Source: Candidatus Omnitrophota bacterium (lineage in GTDB: Bacteria > Omnitrophota > Gorgyraeia > 2-01-FULL-45-10). Taken from it: a DNA stretch of 11,552 nucleotides. The position numbers and the translations under genes were made by a program. The DNA is taken from NCBI GenBank assembly GCA_030695725.1, contig JAUYPN010000019.1, positions 1-11,552 of the forward strand, written 5' to 3'. Below are positions 7,265 to 11,552 of this stretch, one piece after another. Within the stretch, counting starts at the first letter, position 1. Every line of letters begins with the position of its first letter. The notes under the pieces are model-generated. The model was not told the origin of the DNA. It ran no database searches and saw nothing but the letters and a program-made list of their open reading frames with translations.

Positions 7265-7951
7265 ATGGACGGGATCTTAATAGTAGATAAGCCTAAAGGA
7301 TGCACCAGCCACGATATAGTCGACTTTATCAGAAAAAAGTTCGGCTTTAAAAAAGTCGGGCATGCCGGCACGCTCGACCCTATGGCGACGGGCGTCCTCG
7401 TTATCCTCATAGGTAAGTACACGAAATCCTCCGGTTCATTTCTCGGAGCCGACAAAGAATACGACGCCACGCTGACGCTCGGCGCGACTTCGGATACGCT
7501 TGATGCTTATGGCAATATCACACCCTCTAAACCAATTCCGGGCCCCGTCCCCGGAATCGGTACCATAGAAGAGGTTTTTGGAAGATTTACAGGGCCGATA
7601 GAGCAGATGCCGCCGGCGTATTCTGCGGTAAAATTCAAAGGCAAAAAACTGTACGAACTGGCCAGGAAGGGAATAATCGTTAAGGTCGAGCCCCGCAAGG
7701 TCGTAATAAAAAAACTTGAGATATCAAAGATAGATATGCCGGAAGTCTCCTTTACCGTAACCTGCTCGAAGGGAACCTACATAAGACAGCTTTCGGCAGA
7801 CATCGGTTCGGCTCTGGGGCTCGGAGCATATCTGTCGAGATTGCGCAGGACGAGATCCGGGAGATTTAAGATCGAAGAAGCCATCGCCGTGGAACAATTG
7901 AAGGGCCTGAGCCCTGATGAGCTGAAAGCAAGACTAAGATACGATGAATAA
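7265..7951 (+). CDS. truB: tRNA pseudouridine(55) synthase TruB
   Basis: Converts U55 in the T loop of tRNAs to pseudouridine. Conserved elements are present: GILIVDKPKGCTSHDIV near the N-terminus, GHAGTLDPMATGVL (32-45) with catalytic Asp38, the KEYDATLTLG strand with Tyr66, LGATSDTLDAYG (72-83), PPAYSAVK (116-123) and CSKGTYIRQL (167-176). At 228 residues it is shorter than E. coli TruB (314) and seems to lack the C-terminal PUA-like RNA-binding domain; the catalytic core itself is complete. No good Shine-Dalgarno sequence precedes the ATG, but the nrnA stop is only 4 nt away, so reinitiation is plausible. It overlaps ribF by 8 nt, a pairing common in bacteria. Confidence 0.96.
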   Translation: MDGILIVDKPKGCTSHDIVDFIRKKFGFKKVGHAGTLDPMATGVLVILIGKYTKSSGSFLGADKEYDATLTLGATSDTLDAYGNITPSKPIPGPVPGIGTIEEVFGRFTGPIEQMPPAYSAVKFKGKKLYELARKGIIVKVEPRKVVIKKLEISKIDMPEVSFTVTCSKGTYIRQLSADIGSALGLGAYLSRLRRTRSGRFKIEEAIAVEQLKGLSPDELKARLRYDE

Positions 7952-8849
7952 GAAGAAAAGATCAATAGTAACCATCGGGGTATTCGACGGAGTTCATATA
8001 GGCCACAGGGCGGTCATCAAAAGAACGGTGGACCGCGCGAAAGCTGTAGGCGCTATCAGTATCGTAGTGACTTTCGATCCTCATCCATTAAAAGTGCTTG
8101 GCGGGAAACACCTTGCGCCGAGCCTCATGTCGCTGAAGCACAGAGTGAATGCCATAAGGGGCCTGGGCGCCGAGAAGGTAATAGTGATGAAGTTTGATAA
8201 AAGATTGTCCATGATGGAGCCGGGCCACTTTATAGAAAATATAATACGAAAAAAACTAAACGCCGCGGAGATATTTATCGGTGAAGATTTTCGCTTTGGT
8301 AAGGGCGCCGGCGCGGACATAAAAGATCTGCGACGTATCGGAACAAGGGCCGGATTGAAAGTTCATCCCGTGAAAGCGGTCAAAAGAGGCGGCCGGATCG
8401 TCAGTTCAAGTGAAATAAGAAGGTTGATCGTGTCCGGGAAAACAAAAGAGGCCTCCGGGCTTTTGGGGCGGCCATTCTCTATCCTCGGCACCGTAGTGCC
8501 CGGTGCAAGGCTCGCCCGCGCTCTTGGATACCCGACAGCTAATATAAATCCCCACCACGAAGCAATGCCTCCAAGCGGAGTGTATGCCGTAATGGTGAAG
8601 TTCAATAAAAAGCTTTTCAAGGGGGTAATGAACATAGGTGTAAGGCCTACATTCTATGATCACGGTAGAGACGTCGAGCCTTCCATAGAGGTGCATATAT
8701 TCGGATTTCGTGGAAATATATACGGTAAAGACCTTGAGATAGTATTTGTGAATAGAATGAGGGCCGAGAAGAAATTTAACACAATAGATAGTTTGATTGA
8801 GCAGGTAAAAGATGACGTCTCCCAGGCGGAAAATTTTTTAATCGGTTAA
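7944..8849 (+). CDS. ribF: Bifunctional riboflavin kinase / FAD synthetase RibF
   Basis: Makes FMN from riboflavin and then FAD from FMN. The 301 residues contain both modules. The FMN adenylyltransferase part (about 7-165) has GVFDGVHIGH (12-21), TFDPHP (43-48), GEDFRFG (113-119) and SSSEIRR (154-160). The C-terminal flavokinase part (about 170-301) has GYPTAN (195-200), GVYAV (212-216), NIGVRPTF (230-237) and Glu249 in the EVHIFGF strand as likely catalytic base. The N-terminus is short: only seven residues precede the first strand, but the ATG at 7944 is the only sensible start and lies within the end of truB (8-nt overlap). It is followed after 25 nt by the prepilin gene, and I see no terminator between them. 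Confidence 0.96.
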   Translation: MNKKKRSIVTIGVFDGVHIGHRAVIKRTVDRAKAVGAISIVVTFDPHPLKVLGGKHLAPSLMSLKHRVNAIRGLGAEKVIVMKFDKRLSMMEPGHFIENIIRKKLNAAEIFIGEDFRFGKGAGADIKDLRRIGTRAGLKVHPVKAVKRGGRIVSSSEIRRLIVSGKTKEASGLLGRPFSILGTVVPGARLARALGYPTANINPHHEAMPPSGVYAVMVKFNKKLFKGVMNIGVRPTFYDHGRDVEPSIEVHIFGFRGNIYGKDLEIVFVNRMRAEKKFNTIDSLIEQVKDDVSQAENFLIG

Positions 8850-8874
8850 AGACATAACGATAGGCCATATACTT

Positions 8875-9342
8875 TTGCGAAAAACAGGATTCACATTAGT
8901 AGAACTGCTCATTGTCATTATAATTATAGGCATTCTTGCAGCCGTATCTATGCCCATGATGAGATCGATGAAGACAAGGGCGATAGCGAGCGAAGCGATA
9001 GCTGGCATAGGCGCTATACGAACAGGAGTAAAAGCGTATTATGCAGAATATGGTTCATATCCACGTCATAGCGTTTGGATTAAAGATGACGATCTTTTTA
9101 TGCAACAATTAGGATTTCAACACGGAGATCTTAACGGTGCGTATTTCAGCGAAGATTGCTACTGGTATAGTGATTTGGATTCTCCGGGAGGCGAAATTGT
9201 TTGCGTTACCTGGCTATATCAAAATGAGGCTCCGCGGGAAGACGAAACCGCAAGCATTGGCAATGGTTGGATACGTATGCATTTCGATGGTACGATTACT
9301 CAAAACGGTATTCCCGGTTTAGAATATCCAGAAGAAAATTAA
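8875..9342 (+). CDS. Type IV pilin-like / GspG-like prepilin
   Basis: A 155-residue protein with a textbook class III signal peptide: MRKTG cleaved before Phe6 (FTLVELLIVIIIIGILAA), with Glu10 at position +5 of the mature protein. Prepilin peptidase would cleave and methylate it before assembly into a pilus or type II secretion pseudopilus. The following helix and the YYAEYGSYP segment (55-63) resemble GspG/PilA-type pilins. The globular part is small and acidic, with two cysteines (Cys95, Cys110) that could form a disulfide. The start is TTG at 8875; no ATG or GTG exists in frame after the upstream stop at 8839, and only a weak AGG (8862-8864) precedes it. The gene is clearly more AT-rich than its neighbours and interrupts the usual ribF-rpsO order. 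Whether it is a major pilin, minor pilin or pseudopilin is open. Confidence 0.9.
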   Translation: MRKTGFTLVELLIVIIIIGILAAVSMPMMRSMKTRAIASEAIAGIGAIRTGVKAYYAEYGSYPRHSVWIKDDDLFMQQLGFQHGDLNGAYFSEDCYWYSDLDSPGGEIVCVTWLYQNEAPREDETASIGNGWIRMHFDGTITQNGIPGLEYPEEN

Positions 9343-9386
9343 GATTTTAGTATGTGCCAGAAGACAAGTAAGAGAACAAATTCCGC

Positions 9387-9415
9387 TTTACAACTAATAG
9401 ACGTTGTGTTATGAT
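9387..9415 (+). promoter_or_regulatory. Sigma70-type promoter for rpsO-pnp
   Basis: TTTACA (9387-9392, five of six to the -35 consensus) is separated by exactly 17 nt from TATGAT (9410-9415, five of six to the -10 consensus), and TG at 9407-9408 gives an extended -10. Transcription would start near 9421-9423, leaving a leader of about 80 nt ahead of rpsO. It lies in the only sizeable gap of the operon, between the prepilin stop and rpsO. Not experimentally known. Confidence 0.75.
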
Positions 9416-9430
9416 GTTTCAAGTTAGAAA

Positions 9431-9496
9431 GATCCCTCAACCGCTCCTATTTGCCGCGGCTTCGGGATCAAAATTTGCAGAGCAAATTTTGAAAGG
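9431..9496 (+). promoter_or_regulatory. Structured 5' leader of rpsO, candidate S15 autoregulatory element
   Basis: Stem P1 pairs GATCCC (9431-9436) with GGGATC (9464-9469). Inside it, CCGC (9441-9444) can pair with GCGG (9456-9459), which overlaps the palindrome GCCGCGGC (9453-9460). Directly abutting P1 is stem P3, AAAATTTGC (9470-9478) with GCAAATTTT (9482-9490), loop AGA. It could stack coaxially on P1 and ends one base before the rpsO Shine-Dalgarno AAAGG (9492-9496). S15 controls its own mRNA in several bacteria through leaders of differing structure. The pairings are seen; regulation is inferred. There is no T-tract after P3, so it is not an obvious terminator. Confidence 0.5.
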
Positions 9497-9502
9497 TATA
9501 AA

Positions 9503-9772
9503 ATGAGTTTGACGAAAGAGAAGAAGACGGAGCTTATAGGCGGGTATAAGGTGCATGAAAAAGACACCGGTTCGCCCGCTGTACAGGTAGCGCTTCTAAC
9601 CGAGCGGATAAATTCGCTTTCAGGCCACTTCAAGGCGCACAAGAAAGATCACCATTCGAGGCAGGGGTTACTGCGCATGGTCAGTGTCCGTAGAAGGCTT
9701 CTGGAGTATATGAAGAAGAAGAGCCCCGATGAATATCAGGGCATCATAAAGAAACTGGACTTAAGGAAATAG
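9503..9772 (+). CDS. rpsO: 30S ribosomal protein S15
   Basis: Primary binding protein of the 16S rRNA central domain and contributor to the intersubunit bridge to 23S rRNA. The 89 residues are the canonical length. Family signatures are clear: TGSPAVQVALLTERI (22-36), GHFKAHKKDHHSRQGL (41-56) with His42 and Asp49 corresponding to the rRNA-contacting residues, and the C-terminal helix VRRRLLEYMKKKSPDEY. The ATG at 9503 follows AAAGG (9492-9496) with 6-nt spacing. It has its own promoter at 9387-9415 and a structured leader. It is followed after 69 nt by pnp, the usual partner. I see no strong hairpin in that 69-nt gap, unlike the RNase III site known in E. coli. Confidence 0.98.
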   Translation: MSLTKEKKTELIGGYKVHEKDTGSPAVQVALLTERINSLSGHFKAHKKDHHSRQGLLRMVSVRRRLLEYMKKKSPDEYQGIIKKLDLRK

Positions 9773-9841
9773 CCTCTTGCTTTCTTATGCATGTCAGCGG
9801 CACCTCTTACAAATAAACCCCATAACCATAAAGGATGAATA

Positions 9842-11552
9842 ATGCAAAAATTTGAAAAAAGTTTAGGCCGGGAGAAGATAATCATAGAAACGGGCAGAAT
9901 GGCCAAGCAGGCGGATGGCGCCTGTACCGTTCAACTGGGCGGCACGGTAGTGCTTGTCGCCGCAGTATGCTCAAAACGCGCAAAGCCCGACTTGGATTTT
10001 TTCCCCATGACTTGCGAATATCAGGAGAAGACTTATGCGGCAGGGAAGATACCCGGCGGGTTCTTCAAGCGCGAAGGCCGCCCCTCGGAGAAAGAGATAT
10101 TGACGGCCCGCCTGATAGACAGGCCGATCAGGCCGTTATTCGGCAAAGGTTTCATGAATGAATTGCAGCTGGTGGCCATAGTCATCTCAAGCGACAGTGA
10201 AAATGATTCCGATATACTCGCTATGATAGGCGCGTCCGCAGCTCTCACGATATCGGATATTCCGTTCAATGGACCGATAGCCGCGGTAAGGGTGGGAAGG
10301 ATAGACGGGAAGTTCATACTGAATCCCACATTTAAAGAATTAGATTCGAGCGACCTCGATTTGGTGGTAGCCGGTAACAGATCGAGCGTTCTGATGGTAG
10401 AATCAGGAAGCAAAGAATTGCCGGAGGATACGCTCTTAGATGCCATAAAATTCGGCCACAAAGAGATGCAGGTCCTTATAGACATGCAGGAGGAGATGGC
10501 AAAGGCCTGCGGCAAAGAGAAAAGAGAGATCGCTCTGCGCGATGTAGACGCGGATCTGTTAAAAAGCGTTAAAAGCGCTTCAGTTGCCAAGTTAGGCGAG
10601 ATAAATAAGTTAGGCACCAAAGAACAGCGTGAAGATGCGATGGATCTGCTCCTGAAGGAGCTCGTAGAGAAGCTCGTCACGGAGGATTCAGAAGTTTCCG
10701 AAAATAACGTTAAATACGCGCTCGAAGAGACCGAAAAAGAAGAGGTCAGGAAGTTCATCGTCGAGAAGAGGAAGCGCGTTGATGGCAGACTTTTTGATGA
10801 GATCAGAAAGATAACGTGCGAGGTCGGAATACTGCCCAGGACACACGGTTCGGGTTTATTCACGAGAGGCCAGACGCAGAGCCTGTCGGTCACTACTTTA
10901 GGTACGAGCGCGGATGAGCAGACGATAGACGCTCTCGAAGGCGAGAGCGCGAAGAGCTTTATGCTGCATTATAATTTCCCGCCGTTCTCGGTCGGAGAGG
11001 TGAAGCCGATGAGAGGGCCCGGAAGGCGCGAGATCGGACACGGCGCTTTAGCGGAAAGAGCGTTGAAGCCCGTTATGCCGAACAAAGAGAATTTCCCTTA
11101 TACCGTCAGAGTGGTTTCGGACATACTGGAGTCTAACGGTTCATCCAGCATGGCGACCGTATGCGCCAGCACGCTTTCACTTATGGATGCGGGTGTGCCG
11201 GTTTCCGACCCAGTCAGCGGCATAGCGATGGGCCTTATCAAGGAAGGTAAAGAGGTGATAATACTTACCGACATAGGCGGGGTGGAGGACCATTATGGAG
11301 ACATGGACTTCAAAGTAGCCGGGACGAAGAACGGGGTCACGGCGCTACAGATGGACCTGAAGATCCAGGGGATAAGCTACGAGGTGCTGAAAGAAGCCCT
11401 TGAGTCCGGCAAGAAGGCGCGCCTCATCATTCTGGATAAGATGATGCAGGTTATAGGCCAGCCCAAGGGAGATGTTTCGGCGTTCGCGCCGAAAATAATA
11501 GTCTTAAAGATAAATCAGGAGAAGATCGGCGCGGTCATCGGGCCGGGCGGCA
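9842..11552 (+). CDS. pnp: Polyribonucleotide nucleotidyltransferase (PNPase), 3' end cut by the window
   Basis: Phosphorolytic 3'-to-5' exoribonuclease of RNA decay, which can also add tails in reverse. The window holds about 570 of an expected 700 or so residues. Seen in order: the first RNase PH domain (about 10-145, with FFKREGRPSEKEILTARLID and RPIRPLF); the helical linker (about 226-305); the second RNase PH domain (about 310-535) with RTHGSGLFTRGQTQ, the segment around GPGRREIGHGALAERAL, and SNGSSSMATVCASTL; and the metal-site residues Asp483, Asp489 and Lys491 in EDHYGDMDFK, equivalent to E. coli Asp486, Asp492 and Lys494. The KH domain begins (VLKINQEKIGAVIGPGG) just before the edge; the S1 domain lies outside. 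The ATG at 9842 follows AAAGGA (9830-9835); the ATG at 9835 is out of frame. No frameshift is visible. Confidence 0.97.
   Translation, partial: MQKFEKSLGREKIIIETGRMAKQADGACTVQLGGTVVLVAAVCSKRAKPDLDFFPMTCEYQEKTYAAGKIPGGFFKREGRPSEKEILTARLIDRPIRPLFGKGFMNELQLVAIVISSDSENDSDILAMIGASAALTISDIPFNGPIAAVRVGRIDGKFILNPTFKELDSSDLDLVVAGNRSSVLMVESGSKELPEDTLLDAIKFGHKEMQVLIDMQEEMAKACGKEKREIALRDVDADLLKSVKSASVAKLGEINKLGTKEQREDAMDLLLKELVEKLVTEDSEVSENNVKYALEETEKEEVRKFIVEKRKRVDGRLFDEIRKITCEVGILPRTHGSGLFTRGQTQSLSVTTLGTSADEQTIDALEGESAKSFMLHYNFPPFSVGEVKPMRGPGRREIGHGALAERALKPVMPNKENFPYTVRVVSDILESNGSSSMATVCASTLSLMDAGVPVSDPVSGIAMGLIKEGKEVIILTDIGGVEDHYGDMDFKVAGTKNGVTALQMDLKIQGISYEVLKEALESGKKARLIILDKMMQVIGQPKGDVSAFAPKIIVLKINQEKIGAVIGPGG

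Noticed and set aside
8868..8873. TATACT as a -10 box for the prepilin gene
   Set aside because: It ends one base before the TTG start, leaving no room for a leader, and has no matching -35 box.
9469..9491. The CAAAATTTGC/GCAAATTTTG inverted repeat as an intrinsic terminator
   Set aside because: The stem is mostly A-T, no separate T-tract follows it, and it sits directly before the rpsO Shine-Dalgarno sequence, where a leader element makes more sense.
9773..9841. A hairpin in the rpsO-pnp gap like the RNase III site known in E. coli
   Set aside because: I found only a repeated CCTCTT (9773-9778 and 9803-9808) and no inverted repeat of useful length.
10033..10893. A 286-codon minus-strand open frame
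   Set aside because: It lies wholly inside pnp, is serine- and leucine-rich as antisense shadows usually are, and has no recognisable motif.

Overview
This is a bacterial chromosomal window in which every gene I can support lies on the + strand. After one tRNA gene, twelve protein genes follow almost without gaps from about 260 to the right edge. The protein set (NAD-dependent DNA ligase, lipoprotein with a lipobox, type IV-like prepilin, RbfA, TruB, RibF, S15, PNPase) is bacterial and suggests a diderm cell. Roughly balanced base composition, heavy use of ATA for isoleucine, GTG and TTG starts, and a stray prepilin gene among housekeeping genes would fit an uncultivated lineage such as Omnitrophota or a relative. 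That placement is inference from style, not from a database match.

Layout. Positions 1-259 are non-coding apart from a tRNA-Pro(CGG) gene (71-147, CCA encoded). A long inverted repeat precedes it (7-44). A second large hairpin (146-204) begins inside its CCA end and carries a near copy of the tRNA 3' strand. Next come acylphosphatase (260-532) and ligA (558-2570). A tightly packed run follows: an unrecognised charged lipoprotein (2596-3129), a glyoxalase-II-like metallo-beta-lactamase-fold hydrolase (3122-3739), a XerC/XerD recombinase (3736-4623), a class II tRNA nucleotidyltransferase/poly(A) polymerase (4636-5928), rbfA (5925-6296), nrnA (6280-7260), truB (7265-7951) and ribF (7944-8849). 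Overlaps of 4, 8 and 17 nt and gaps under 26 nt point to one transcription unit with translational coupling.

Between ribF and the rpsO-pnp pair sits an AT-richer prepilin gene (8875-9342, TTG start). After it is a 160-nt non-coding stretch with a very good sigma70-type promoter (TTTACA, 17 nt, TATGAT, extended -10) and a structured leader ending at the rpsO Shine-Dalgarno sequence. rpsO (9503-9772) and pnp (from 9842, cut by the window end) close the window.

The second half is an RNA-maturation and ribosome-assembly block. TruB modifies tRNA U55, the nucleotidyltransferase works on RNA 3' ends, RbfA and S15 act on the 30S subunit, PNPase degrades RNA and NrnA finishes the short oligonucleotides. 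It matches the widely conserved rbfA-truB-ribF-rpsO-pnp order, but infB/nusA, often upstream of rbfA, are replaced here by xer and the nucleotidyltransferase. I see no CRISPR array, insertion sequence, phage genes or defence system. The most interesting points are the rpsO leader, the tRNA trailer and the inserted prepilin.
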